NCBI RefSeq assembly: GCF_030272615.1
Contig: NC_081410.1
Location: forward strand, 505,592,442-505,656,441
Source of the DNA: Cryptomeria japonica
Taxonomy: Eukaryota > Streptophyta > Pinopsida > Cupressales > Cupressaceae
Length of the DNA: 64,000 nucleotides
Direction: 5' to 3'
Position 1 is the stretch's first letter, and every line of letters begins with the position of its first letter. A program made the position numbers and the translations under genes. Below the pieces are notes generated by a model, which was not told where the DNA came from, did no database searches, and saw only the letters and a list, made by a program, of their open reading frames with translations. Positions 45,851 through 57,479 of this stretch are shown in pieces.

Positions 45851-47086
45851 GGCCGTTAAGCCTCATTGTAAAGGGTTCTCTCCCTGCTGCCTTGAGCTTT
45901 CTTATGCTCTTCTCTTCTCTTGAAGACTTCTAATTATTTTTTGCATTTCTGCAACTGTAAGATTGGCTTTTGGCCTTATGATTAATTGAAAATCACCATT
46001 CTTGCCTCCTTCTAACCTATGTATGTTGTGTATGCTTTCTTACCTTCATTATAGGTGTATGTCTTGTGGCTTTTCTCTCCATCTATGTTGTGTAAACTTG
46101 TTTTCTGAGTGTGACTTGTGGGAATCCTTCTCCCCTCTTGACACTTAGCAAATTCTAACCTCCATATGTGCGTTTGGGTCACTTATGCAATTGAAGTTGT
46201 GCATCTCTTGGGTTTTTAGTTGGTTCCTTATGCCATTTCGGTAGGGAGAGAAAAAATCTCTTCTTGGTGCATCACCTCCTTTCATTTCAAGCATTCTCTC
46301 TTCCCTTTACCTCTGCAAATTGTTAGGATAGGCTTAGGAGTTAGCTTTAAAGTGTTGAGTTGGTTCAACACCTGCACCTATTTGAAGAAGGAAGTCAGCC
46401 TTCTCCGGAGATTCAACCCCCTCGCGCAAGGTCCCACACTTCAGGGTTGTTTCCATGTTTCACAAAGTTGCTGAGTTGATAACTTAGCAAGGGTGCAAGC
46501 TTTTGTGATAACACAAACCACTAGCCTCTTACTGATTGTAAGTGCGCCCTGCGTGGTCAACTGGCATTGAATGAGCTTAATCTCAGGTCGTTACACGTCT
46601 ATTGTTCATGCATTATCTTGAATGGTGATCAGTGTCTGATGGTGTACGATTTGAACATATTCGAAGCATCCCTTAGAAGATCGCACTGAGTTGGTGTTGA
46701 ATTGTTCAGCCTGATGGTGAGACCCAACCCAGTAGGACTCCACCTAGTTGTTCATCCATCTTCTTGCATTCTAGGTCTTAGATTAGATTCTCCAAACCCT
46801 ATATCTTTTGATATTTCTTTATCTTCCAGCCAGTAGATAGGATTCAAGTTCCAACAAATCAAACATTCAGGCATTCGAATGTAAGTCCCCTTGTGATTCC
46901 AGCATAATCACATCAAACCGAATTGAGCTTATCCACACATAGAGACCCTACATATAAGAACCTTGGAGTTATTTCGATTGATCCTTAGGCAAATCTTCAG
47001 CATTCGAATAACTTTGTTCAAGAGAGGATAAGATACCTTGATATTTTATTCTATGTTTGCATGTGCATGAAAAACACATCAACATG

Positions 47087-47706
47087 ATACAGGAGACGGT
47101 GGAAGCTAAATGTGAGGTGAATTTCCCTCTGGATAGAGGAGAGGCTGATATTGTGAGTAGGATGGGTTTGCAAGAGATGTCCCTTGTTTCAGCTTGTGTC
47201 AAGAGAGGTAGACATGCTAAGCAGAAGGTTCAAAGGGTGGGAAGATGGTTGCCTCCTCAGGATGATTCCATTGAAATTAACACTGATGGCTCCTCTCGGG
47301 GTAATCCGGGTCCTGCTGGGATTGGGGGTGTTGGTAGAGATTGTATGGGGGTTGTGGTTTTCTTCTTTTCAGTTCATAAAGGGCAGCAGTCTAATAATTT
47401 TATGGAGGGACTTGCAATTTTCTATGCCCTAGAGCGTGCATATGAGTTGGGGTGGCGTAAGGTTATCTGTGAATCGGATTCGCAGATTATTGTTAATCTA
47501 TTGATTGAGCAAAAGGTGAGTGCGATTAATTGGCAGTTGGCAGGGATTGTGCACCAGATTTTGCAAATTAGTGCTATGATGGAGAGGGTGTCTTTCATCC
47601 ACATTCCTCGTGAATGGAATATAGTTGCGGATTGTTTGGCTAAGTGGGCTTCGGAACATGTTGATGCTTGGAAAGTTGAGGGTTGGGAGCATCTTTCCCC
47701 GGATTA
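47087..47706 (+). pseudogene. LINE 1, RNase H domain
   Basis: Continues the frame left at 33816 (MIQETVEAKCEVNF) and contains a plant-LINE RNase H. It has INTDGSSRGNPGPAGIGGVGRD with the first catalytic Asp, EGLAIFYALERA with Glu, CESDSQIIVNLL with the second Asp, and HIPREWNIVADCLAKWA with the last acidic residue. It ends at TAA 47704-47706. This part is intact over ~205 residues. Element D separates it from its zinc-binding domain. Confidence 0.85.
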
Positions 47707-47900
47707 ATGTCAAGACTTGCATCAGATCTTGGCTGAGGATATGGATAGTTATGAAGTTGGATGATTTCTGGTTGGGTTTGTTGTTCTCTTCTGGGGCCTT
47801 GTGGCTATGGCTTTCTAGTATAATGCTGGTTTCTGATTATTAATAAAGTTTTTACCCCTTTATTCAAATAAAAATAAATAAATAAATTAAAAAAAAAAAA
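47707..47900 (+). other. LINE 1 3' UTR and A-rich tail
   Basis: Ends TTATTAATAAAGTTTTTACCCC and then an A-rich AAATAAATAAATAAATT/poly-A tail (about 47863-47900), the usual LINE 3' end. Confidence 0.75.
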
Positions 47901-50299
47901 TTGTGTAGCTATAAATCATTTAAATTTTAATCAACAAACAGATTTATATAAATTGAATCAATTTAATGCAATAAAATATATAAATTTTACATGATTAAAA
48001 AATTAGCAATGATTTATAAATTTATATGTTTGAAAAAAAAAGGGAAAAAAAGCAAGTTTGCAGGGAGATGCATCTTTGACCCCCTAGGATGTGTCTCAAG
48101 GACCGAGACATGTCTCCAAGACCAAAGACGTGGATGGAGACATCCCGCTATTGTAGGAAAAAGAAAAAACATGTAGGGAAAGGAAGAAAATGAGTTGAGA
48201 AAGGAAGAAAACATTGCACAAGGTCTTTTTTGGTGTTTTCTGACAAAGTGACATCATGAGGGAGGTCAATTTGTAGGGTTTGGAGCCATTGTTGTGTCAT
48301 GAATTACAAGTACTAAGTGACGTGATTTTTTTACAGAAACAATGTTTTATAGCTTGCAACCCTGATGGTCAATGATTCACATTTATAGCCTAGGCTTTAT
48401 GATTGCTAGGAAGAATAATAGCATTGCATGGATCACCATTTTTAGATCTACAATGATAGAATCATAAGTAAATTAAAAAAATACATTCTTGAATAAGTTA
48501 AAACTTAAAACAAATTCCAGAAATGTCACATGTAATCTTTAATGTATTAATCAAAAACCTTGTAAAACAAACCATATTTCATGCTAAAATCTTAGAAAAC
48601 CGGAACCTATATAGTATATAATAATATATTAAATTATTAATAGCCAAACTTGTGAGTAGCCAAGTGTAATGTCCCTTTCTTGGATTACCTTGTAATTTTC
48701 CGTAAATTCACAAAATCCAAATGAAACAAGGAACATAACTTAGTTAGAGAGATAATCCTTACCTAAGAATAGAATGAATGAGGTAAATCTGTCTTGGAAA
48801 CCTGCAACCAAGTTAGACAATGATGTAGACATAATACATATAATATATCCATCTCTAGGGTTAAAGGAGATACACACTTATTGCACATAGATCCAAATGA
48901 TCTCATAGGCTCAACCATAACAAGGATGGAGATAGGATGGTCATGATGAGGTGCCCTAAATATCTTTGGCCCTAGGCCCAAGAGCAGAAACCCTATCCCT
49001 TTTGGCCCCATGTGGTTCTTAACCATGCTCATGAGGTGGCATCCCTTTTCCCCTCCATCATGCTATTCTTCTCTCCCCTTATGATTGAGGATCCCCTTTC
49101 TTGTCTACCTCAATAACTAACCCCCATAGGTTTTGGAGGGAAGATTGCAACAGGGTGCCCTTGACTCAATCCTAGGCCCAAGGTTAGGACCTTATCCTCC
49201 TTGGCCTCATGTGGTCCTTCACCATCTTTACAAGGCACCATACTTAGTGAGGAATCTTTCGCCATTCCCCCTATTGTGCCCCTTATCCCTCTACCACAAT
49301 TGGAGACATCAATAACATACAAATTATGCATCACAATACACAAACATTGTGCAGCATTATCTTTACTATCAATATACATTGAGCATGTTTGAAAAGATAT
49401 GAAGTGCATGGATATCAGATTATTCCAAGAAAGTAGTTTATAAATGCATCAACATTGTAAGTGCATGGATAATATAAGTGTGTATTATTATATTGTTTTC
49501 ATCTATTCATACCAAATCGTGTTGGATGCCTGAGATCTAATGTTTCTTCCTTTTCTGATTTGATCTTCCCTGCAGGTTGTATGTATTTGTATATAAGGAT
49601 TTCTGATCTGCTATTTCTGCTATTTTTCTGATCTGCTCTGATTCTGCCATCCATGGGATATACATGCTATTTGATTCCTCCACTCAATTTGTTTATATAG
49701 CCCCAAACACTCCTTGGCCCAAAGGAGGTGACTTCTCGTGGGAGGGTCGGCCTTGCAACAGATTAAATTTAATTTAATTATTATCCTATCTAAATGTGGC
49801 CCTTCACCTAGGCAGGTTGGCCAGCACCAAGGGTGTTGTCTCTTACTAGGGTCGGCCTATTAAATGCAAATTTATTTTATTTTTTAAATCCTTTCATGGG
49901 CACCAAGATAGGGTCGGCCCAATTTGCTAAGGTGTGGATTAAGTGGCTATTTAGTGCTGTGACTTGTCGGATAAAGCCCTAATCTCATGTGGGGCAGGAC
50001 ACCAAGGAGTATTCCCAATCATGGCATTCGTTTAAATCAGGGTTGCATTCATATAAATCAAGGTTGCAGCCTGAATTTAATAAGTACGTCAATGTTTAGT
50101 CTCTAGATAAAAGACAAATCTATACAATCAAACTCAAATTAAGCATTGCCATTAAATGTTACTCAAAAATTGCAAAATGCAAGGATAGAGACCCTTTTTT
50201 TATGCAGACGTTTCAAAAGTTCTTGAAATATTCTGAATTCAAATGTTGCATCTTGCTACCAATTTGCCAAACCTAATAATTTTCATTTTTTTGTTTAGA
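47901..50299. other. Unassigned stretch before the hAT transposase
   Basis: No gene is recognised. 48000-48220 is rich in GAGACATG/GGAGAC motifs. 48950-49270 contains a loose duplication (CCTAGGCCCAAG twice, each followed by a TTGGCC(C/T)CATGTGGT stretch). 49700-49930 has repeated GGGTCGGCC(T/C) and LTR-like sequence, but no LTR pair is found. The last bases before 50300 (TTCATTTTTTTGTTTAG) look like an intron acceptor. Confidence 0.45.
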
Positions 50300-51796
50300 A
50301 TGTCAAGTGGAGGAAAACAAGGCTTGTACCCATTGTGGAAGTATTGTAATTGTGTTCCAGAGCCGAAGGGTATAGATGGAACAACCACGATCACATGTAA
50401 GTTTTGTGAGACATCATGGCAAGGGACTTACACGAGGGTGAGGGCTCATTTCTTTCACATATCTAGAAAAGGTGTTAGTCCTTGTCCAAATGAGGTAGAA
50501 CAATATGATGTTGTGAGGGATAAAGATAGAGTTGATGGAAAATTTTAATTTGAGCTCTCATGCTTCAACAACAAGAACAAACACTACAACTCAAAAAAAA
50601 AATTGAGTCAAAGGTGGATGTATCTTCTAGAAATGTTCATGTGACAACAAAAGATAAAGATGTAGTAGCAAAATATTCTTGCAAGGGATCACACATTGGC
50701 AGCTCAAATCCTATTGGAAGATTATTTGATGTGCAAGGTCGAGAAGCGATTGCACGCTTCTTTTATGTAAGTGGAATACCATTTAATGTTGCTTGCTCAC
50801 CTTTCTACGAAGAGATGGTCCAAGCCATCAATAATGGACCATCTAGGTATAAACCACCTGGGTATGAAAAGGTTCTCACTACTCTAATTGATAAAGAAAA
50901 AGTTTGATTAGAGCAATAAACTGCACCAATGAAAAGAGTGTGGGCTACAAAAGGATGCAATAATTGTGATGGATTGGTTAACAAATGCTAGAAATCGTCC
51001 ACTAAATATTATGGTAATATGCAACAAAGGGCCTTATTTTTTGAAGGTAGGGCAAGAGAAAATGTAGAGTATCTTCATAACCAGCTATGTGACGGCATCG
51101 AGGAGGTGGGGGCATCACATGTAGTCCAAGTTGTTATAAATGATGCCCTTGTTTGTAAAGCAATAGGCATGTCGGTGCAAAAAAAGTACAAGCATATATT
51201 TTCGACACCATATTGTGTGCATTCATTGAATAATGCACTCAAAAATATTGGCAACTTCCAGTGGATTTCAAATCTCATAGAAAAGGGCAGAAAAATACAA
51301 ATACTCATATGTAACCATCACCACGCACAAGCCATTTATCAAAAATTTCTGTGGAACTTCTCAAACCTATTGGTACATGGTTTGTTTCTTATTTTATTCT
51401 TCTTGACCGTCTTTGTGAAGACAAAGGAGCTTTGTTTTCCATATTAAAAGTGATGCACGAGCAACTTGGAGACAATCTACATAGATACTTCAAATGAGGT
51501 TAGAGGTATGGTCCTTGATGACTATTTTTGGGCTAATGTTAAATTTGTTGTGGACTTTATTAAGCTCGTATGTGAGGTGATCAAATTTGTAAATTCAAAC
51601 AAGCAATGTTTAGGAGAAATTTATGAAAAAATAGATTCTATGTGTGAAAGAGTTAAGAAAATAACAAATGCAAAAGATCTTTCTCTTATACCTTTGACAA
51701 ATTGAAAGATACATGGAAGATGGAACAAACTTAACACACGTCTTCATTGTGCTGCCTATGCCTTAAATCCTAAATGGTATTACATACAAGTGACCT
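50300..51796 (+). pseudogene. hAT transposase, BED finger and DUF659 part
   Basis: Starts MSSGGKQGLYPLWKYC. A BED-type finger follows (CKFCETSWQGTYTRVRAHF...C). After a frameshift near 50550 come GREAIARFFYVSGIPFNVAC, PPGYEKV, then (broken by stops and a frameshift near 50960) NRPLNIMVICNKGPYF. Next are IEEVGASHVVQVV and HIFSTPYCVHSLNNALKNI, which are DUF659 hallmarks. VLDDYFWANVKFVVDFI and RWNKLNTRLHCAAYALNPKWY follow. The frame is lost near 51796, and the C-terminal dimerisation domain continues at ~57480. An acceptor-like sequence lies just before the ATG. Confidence 0.83.
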
Positions 51797-51829
51797 TAGT
51801 CACACAGTTCGTCGAATTTCATCCATGGA

Positions 51830-53123
51830 ATTCAAAATCTAGTGGACTTTAAAACTTTACCAGAAATTCATACAAACAAAAGGCGCTAAGTTTTTAAATA
51901 AAAAAAATTAGATTTTCTTCCACTTGTTTGCTGAATCGCTATAGGAGGTTTTCTTCTGCGATTTTTCAAATGGGGATGGGGGTGAAGGAGTGCCCATAAG
52001 AAAACGGAGTAAGGCGACCAAATGATCCGTCGACCATATTATTTGTGAGTGTCATTTGATACTCTCCATTTTCCTTGTAGATAGTTTTTCCATTAATAAT
52101 ATTTGCAAATGCTTGTTTATCTCTTAGATTTATTATTTAATATGTTTTTAACATTATTTCTTTTATTACATTTATTTATTTTATATTATTTAATTGTATT
52201 GCATATGTTTTTACATATTTCTAATATAATTTTATATGTAGCATATTATTTTTTATTTATATTTATTAATTATTATTTTATTGATATAAATAATAAATTG
52301 AATTATATATTTATATTGTACAAAATATATAAATTTATATATTTTTAGTATATATACTATTTATTACATTGTCTTTTTTATGTTCTTAATATTTGTATTT
52401 ATATTATGTTTTTATATAATTTTAAATATTATTATATTAACATATTGTTTTTATTTCTATATATATTAGCTATTTTTTAATAACAATTTGATATAATAAA
52501 TATAATATATAAATATAAGTGTAAAATTATTTTTTATTTTATGTAAAATAAACTATATAAGAAGCAACAGTCGAGAAAAATCATGATTATACCCGATTAA
52601 TCGGCAATCGGCGCTACAGGCGATTAATTCCCCCAAAAAATCGGAAAAAATCAGTCAACGTTTTTTTCCCGATTTTCAATGATTTATTCTCGTTTAAATC
52701 GCGTCTATTTCATGTGTAAAATCGCGAATATAATCGGACCCCTAAAAACCACAAGAAAACCCTAAAACAATTGCAAAACAATAAAAATGTCGCGAAAGTT
52801 CTATGAATAATGTCGTGCAATGTGTCCCTGATCACGAAATGCGGTATCCCTGATCATGAAAGAGGAGAATCGGCAAATCACAAGGGTTTCTGCAAGGAGC
52901 AACGCAATGTCAAATAGGGTTTCTGCAAACGAATTTGGAGGAAGAATGTGCGGCAGAAGAATGTGCGGCATTCTAAGAAATCATTTCATAAATTCATAAA
53001 TCGTTTGAAACCTTTAGTTTGTTTCAGATTTTTTATTTGGTTTTGGAAATCTTTGTTTTGTTTCATAAATTTATGGAATTTTTTAATTATATTTTTTATC
53101 AAAAAATTATTTTATTAAAAAAT
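51830..53123. other. AT-rich stretch with GATTAATCGG motifs
   Basis: 52100-52560 is extremely AT-rich with no coding potential. 52565-52745 contains CCGATTAATCGGC, GGCGATTAATTCCCCC and repeated ATCGG. GGGTTTCTGCAA occurs twice near 52885-52930, and ATGTGCGGCA twice near 52947-52970. Confidence 0.4.
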
Positions 53124-53186
53124 TATTTTTAAATGAAATTTTTGTATTAAAAATACAAATGAATTTGTTCATATTACTTAAAAATT
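53124..53186. repeat. Left arm of a 62-bp inverted repeat around LINE 2
   Basis: TTTTTAAATGAAATTTTTG and onward is the reverse complement of 56811-56873 with few mismatches. It ends exactly where LINE 2 begins. Confidence 0.75.
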
Positions 53187-54833
53187 TCCTTTGGTAGCTT
53201 GGAAAAAGATCTGCCAACCAAAAAAGGCAGGGGGTGTTGGCATTCGCCAAATCTCGATTATGAATTTAGCTATGGGTGCAAAATTGGTTTGGGAAATTTG
53301 TAGTGGTGGGAAGCAAAAATGGGCAAGGCTTCTAAAACATGAACATCTAGACTCCCTGGAGCCAAAAAGGATTCTCACTATAAACAACCCCCCCAGAGGC
53401 TCGGCCATCTTGAATTTTATTGTGGATAGCAGGGAAATCATAAGTGATCAGGTTACCTGGGATGTCAGGAATGGTAGGGATGCCTCCTTTTGGATTGACT
53501 CCTAGGCTGGTGAAGATGCCTTATGTCTCAATCCCTCACTGCAACCTATTATGGTAGAAACCTGTCGCCTTTGGAGGCATAAAATCTGTGATTATGGTTA
53601 TCCTATCCAAGAAAATGGTATTGCTAAGTGGAAATGGAACTCCTTGGATCTCCTGGACTTGGATCAACATCAGAAAGACTTGTCTGCCAACATTCTCAGC
53701 AAAAGGATTATTTTCCCTTCCCCTGAAAAGGATATTATTAGGTGGTGCGGTTCCTCTGATGGTAAATACAAAGTATGTTTTGGTTACGAATTGAAAGAAG
53801 CAGCCATAGACAAAAAAGACTGGCCTGTTAATCTTTTTTGGCATCAACACCTCCTTCCCAAAGCAGGGTCTTTTGCCTGGTTGGCTTGTCAAAAAAAGAT
53901 CTTAACTAAAGAAAGGCTCTATTCAATGGGTATCAATGGACCCAGCAGATGCACTCTATGTCTAGAGCATGAAGAGACTGCGGATCATCTACTTCTCCAC
54001 TGCAAATTCTCCAGCCACAATTGGTGGCATTTCATGGGAAAATTGAGAATCTTCGGCTCCTTCCCATCAGGGTTGGATAAGTGGTTTTCACAATGGCCTA
54101 AACCGGCAGGAAAGGCTTATTTTGTTGTTTTGCTTAAATATCCTACCATCGCTTTTGATTTGGGAAATTTGGAAAGAAAGGAATCGTAGAATCTTCCAGG
54201 GTAAAGAGATGAGCTTAATGTCTCTTTGTGGGAAAATTGAGATCCACCTGACTGAGCTCCTGAATGAGGCTACTCAATCCAAATCATTAAAGAAGAATTT
54301 GTACATGGACTGGGATTGTAAGATTAAGTTGGCTCTCCCAAATTTACTTATTCCACCGCTTTTTGGCTTGGCAACCCTGGTGGATCAGGGCAATCCAAGA
54401 GTGGGGGTGAAATGGGATGCGCCAGAACCTGGGTGGAGCAAGGTAAACTTAGATGGTGCTTCTGCAGAAAATCCGGGTAAAAGTGGTATTGGTTGTATTT
54501 TGAGGGACTCTGATGGTCTATGCATAAAAGAAATCTCTGAAAAGATTGGAGTTGCTACTAACAATGAAGCAGAATTCAAAGCGACTTTAAGAGGTCTTCA
54601 GTTAGGGAAGGAGCTTGGGGTGCAGAGAATTCATCTGGAGGGAGACTCATTAAATGTGGTTAATGCAATCCGCTGTAATAACATCCCTAGTTGGTGCCTT
54701 AACCAGTGGCTTCAACCGATTCTGGTGCTGTTAGCCACCTTTGATGAATTTCGAGTTAGCCACATCTATAGGGAAGGTAATGGAGAGGCTGATAGACTCT
54801 CTAACTTGGTGCTAGCTGTTGGTGACCCCCCCT
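53187..54833 (+). pseudogene. LINE 2, RT tail, zinc-binding and RNase H domains
   Basis: The RT tail VAWKKICQPKKAGGVGIRQ begins at the left edge, so the copy is 5'-truncated. TAG at 53503 replaces a likely tryptophan in DSWAGE. The zf-RVT region has FWHQHLLPKAGSFAWL and CTLCLEHEETADHLLLHC (53951-54004). A frameshift near 54130 leads into IWEIWKERNRRIF and RNase H: VNLDGASAENPGKSGIGC, NNEAEFKATLRGLQLG, EGDSLNVVNAI and YREGNGEADRLSN. All RNase H acidic residues are present. Confidence 0.87.
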
Positions 54834-55547
54834 GATCTTCCACCGGTGTTATGGCATGCTTATCCTACCAAGCAATGATGGTTTCCGGTTGAGTTTGTCG
54901 GCAGTGGCTTCTACCGATTGTTTGCTCCTTACAGATGATGGTTCTCTGTTGGGCCGGTTGGTGACATTGTATCGCCTCCACCGATTGACATGGTATCCTC
55001 ACTATCTCATTGAGGGGGGTACTCTCCGGTTGGGTCTCTTGTTGGTTGCGCTCTCTTTTTCTGATTAATTTTCTCTCTATTTTAATCACCGGTTGTGGTG
55101 CAAACAGGTGCATTGCTCCCCGGTGCCGCTTTTCTCCTTCTCAACCTAATGGTCGTGGTTTCCGGTGGTTAGACCGACTGACTAACTTGATATCCTGTTA
55201 AGGTTTCTTCTTGTCACCGAGATGTGACACATTGCCGTCATCATTGATTTGTGCCAGTTTGGGCCCCGTGGCATTTGGAAATAAGTGTACTTTAATTAAT
55301 ATCTAGTTACGACTAGATCCTTTCAAGATTTGCTCATAATCACCTGATGGTTAAAGTTGGTCGACATTAAGTTGACAAGCTTTGGCTCAGATGCTGCTTG
55401 GACACTGGCATTTCACACGTGTGTGTATTCAATTGACATGAACTACTTGCAGGGTGTCGTATTCTCTGGTTTGATGTCTTGCTATTTAACAATGGAATGC
55501 CCTCTTTTTTCCATCAAACAGTTGCTTTCTTTTCTCGGTGACTTGCT
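54834..55547 (+). other. LINE 2 region after RNase H
   Basis: No continuous frame. Short CCGGTT/ACCGAT motifs recur (54842-55180). It is probably LINE 3' UTR. Confidence 0.45.
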
Positions 55548-56291
55548 ATGGAGACCCCAATTCTCCTTGAAGCTACTTGTCGCCAGATGGCTTTCCCGGG
55601 CGAAATCACAGATAGACTTCTGCAGGAGGTCCTCTTCTCTCGACATCCTCTTATTCTCCACAGCCTTAAGAGGATTCTGGGAAAGGAATTCCTTATGGCT
55701 TATCACAAGTACAGAGCCAATGCCGATATCCCGACGTTTTTCCTTGCAATGATATTATACATGGGTACTAGCAAGCAAAGAGCAAAACTGTTAACTCAAA
55801 TGATGTTTAAACATCGCCTTTTGGGGGAGATTGATGCTGTATTGGATAATATTGATGCCAATCTACGTATTTCGCTTCCCCAAAACTACTATATGACCTT
55901 AGGTAATGGGGCGGAGGTGAGGAAGCTTGTGATTGTTAACTCCCTGGACTTTGATTCTCTTCAAGCAACCTAGCTTGTCATTACCAGGAACATTGAATTC
56001 CTGCTTAAAGCGGTTGGCATCCAAAACGGCTTCACGTCGGAATGGAGGGCAAAATTTCTTTGTGATGAAGAGCTAGCGAGTGCTGATGAATTTGGGATTT
56101 CAGAGAATGGAGACTTGGTGGTTGGTAATGACTGGGGGTTTGGGCTTGGTGAGGAGTGGTTCCCAAACGACTATCGACTCCCTAGGGAGAAGGCAGAATC
56201 GGCGGCTCACTCGAACTGTGGCACTGAATGCCCTATTGTCCTGGATGCAGCTCATGCTCTTGTGGATAGTGCTTCTGAAGACTCCCTTTGA
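55548..56291 (+). pseudogene. Unrecognised 247-codon ORF downstream of LINE 2 RNase H
   Basis: The ATG at 55548 (METPILLEATC) opens a frame that runs to TGA 56289 with only one internal stop, TAG 55971 after SLQAT. It contains LILHSLKRILGKEFLMAYHKY and MILYMGTSKQRAKLLTQMMF, then an acidic C-terminus (ASADEFGISENGD; GLGEEWFPNDYRLP). No known domain is recognised. The position is unusual, because LINE ORF2 normally ends at RNase H and is followed only by UTR. It could be a captured host fragment, a family-specific extra ORF or chance. Confidence 0.4.
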
Positions 56292-56590
56292 CTCCGGTTG
56301 TCATTGTTTTCTCCGATTTCTCTGATTTTTGTCTGTTTTTGTTTTAAAGCCTCTGTTATCTACCGTTAAGAGGTTGGTATCTGATTTCTTGTTCTCATCC
56401 AACCTTCATTGCTGGTTTTTTCTTTGTTTAAGGAATAGAGCTAAGGTAGGGGGTTTACTTCTTGGTTCTTTCCCCCTACCGCTCTCACTGAATCAGGCCT
56501 TGTATTCTCTTTTTTGATTAATACAAGGGTGCTGCCCCTCTGCAACTATTTACTTATTAAAATATATATATATATATATATAATTTTTTA
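56292..56590 (+). other. LINE 2 3' end with TA repeat
   Basis: TTTTTGATTAATACAAGGGTG and TGCCCCTCTGCAAC resemble plant LINE 3' ends. The sequence then enters a TA repeat (56560-56582). Confidence 0.55.
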
Positions 56591-56810
56591 TTTTATTTAA
56601 TATTTTTTATTAGTAATCTTTATAGAATACCCATTTTTGTGTTTTCATAATACAAAACAGTATTTAATAGTTGATTTGAACTTCAATCAATTTCATTTAT
56701 AATTTTAATACATATTATTTAATAATAATTTATTACACAAAAACGTGTATTTTTTTAAACAATCTATAAAGGATAATAAAAAAATATATTAGATAAATTA
56801 AAAAAATTAT

Positions 56811-56873
56811 AAATTCTTAATTAATATCAACAAATTCATTTGTATTTTAAATACAAAAATTTCATTTAAAAAC
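56811..56873. repeat. Right arm of the 62-bp inverted repeat
   Basis: Reverse complement of 53124-53186 at about 95% identity. It lies ~230 bp beyond the LINE 2 tail. Confidence 0.75.
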
Positions 56874-57479
56874 ATGCTTCATCCTCTATATATAGTCTAT
56901 TAAATATTTACCTTTGAATTTTTTGGAAGTTTTTAGTTAGTTTATTGGTTAACTTTGTACAAAGTCACAAACAATTACATCACAAACTATATGACACCTA
57001 TGATGTGCATATAAACAACAAAAATCTATATGAATTGTATTGTAAGTAACATTTTGACAACTATGATGTGCATATAAACAACGAAAAAACTATTTTCTAC
57101 AATTCACATGTTGAAGTCTATTTTATTTGCTTTCAATATCTCTATGCCATGGAAATGCCCTTAAATATTAAAAAATATAGTTTTTGATTATTTTTTTGCA
57201 ATTTTTTACATTTTTTTGTAAATCCGATTTTTTCCCGATTTTTTCAAAAAATCTTATACTTTTGTTTTGCCGATTAATTCCCCAAACGATTAATGCTACT
57301 ATGATATATACACACACACACACAAAATTGTACTTATATTCGAGGAAAATTTTTAAAATGCCATAGTGATTTACCATGTTAAATTATTTGACAATATTGT
57401 GGATATAATATATTACTTACAATTACAATGAAACTATATAAAACGAATTTAATATCGATTTTTTTTCCCCTTGTTGAAC
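56874..57479. other. AT-rich stretch right of LINE 2
   Basis: The 22-base repeat CTATGATGTGCATATAAACA(AC) occurs near 56998 and 57061. 57180-57300 carries CCGATTTTTTCCCGATTTTT and GCCGATTAATTCCCC. A CA repeat lies at ~57309-57323. No gene. Confidence 0.45.

Larger units (their letters stand above)
33817..47084 (+). mobile_element. Element D: Gypsy-like LTR composite inserted in LINE 1
   Basis: The left end TGTTGTGAC...ACACATCGCCCCATTGC is LTR-like and shared with element F. The right end ...ACACATCAACA is also shared with F. The left flank GCATG and right flank CATGATAC join to restore the LINE reading frame (I-G-M-I-Q-E-T), so this is an insertion with a small indel in the right target copy. 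No gag or pol is present. Two different TATA-type LTR promoters (44391 and 45843) and two different minisatellites suggest it is made of two related LTRs: one starting at 33817, and a second that may start at 44672 (TGTTGTCATTTTATGACAC) and end at 47084. Element F is inserted in it. Confidence 0.65.
44672..47084 (+). repeat. Second LTR-like unit of element D
   Basis: Begins TGTTGTCATTTTATGACAC, comparable to the TGTTGTGAC starts of D and F, and ends ACACATCAACA. It has its own minisatellite and its own TATA box. Near the end, CACTAGCCTCTTACTGATTG and TAAGTGCGCC match the U5 side of F. There is no matching 5-bp duplication at its left edge, so it may have arisen by recombination between two LTRs and not by a separate insertion. 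Confidence 0.45.
51797..57479. mobile_element. Insertion of uncertain type splitting the hAT transposase
   Basis: About 5.7 kb separates the two parts of the transposase. Near each end lie GATTAATCGG/CCGATT-rich blocks (52565-52745 and 57220-57300), typical of subterminal parts of some plant hAT-type DNA elements, so the outer insertion may be a DNA transposon. LINE 2 sits inside it. The terminal inverted repeats and target duplication could not be pinned down. A long intron is the alternative. Confidence 0.4.

Noticed and set aside
48763-49409. Overlapping frames on both strands near a Pro/Gly-rich sequence
   Set aside because: They fall in a loosely duplicated non-coding stretch and show no domain or codon signal.
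52103-52348. 81-codon frame rich in Leu, Ile, Tyr and Phe
   Set aside because: It lies in almost pure A/T sequence. The codon content is explained by composition.
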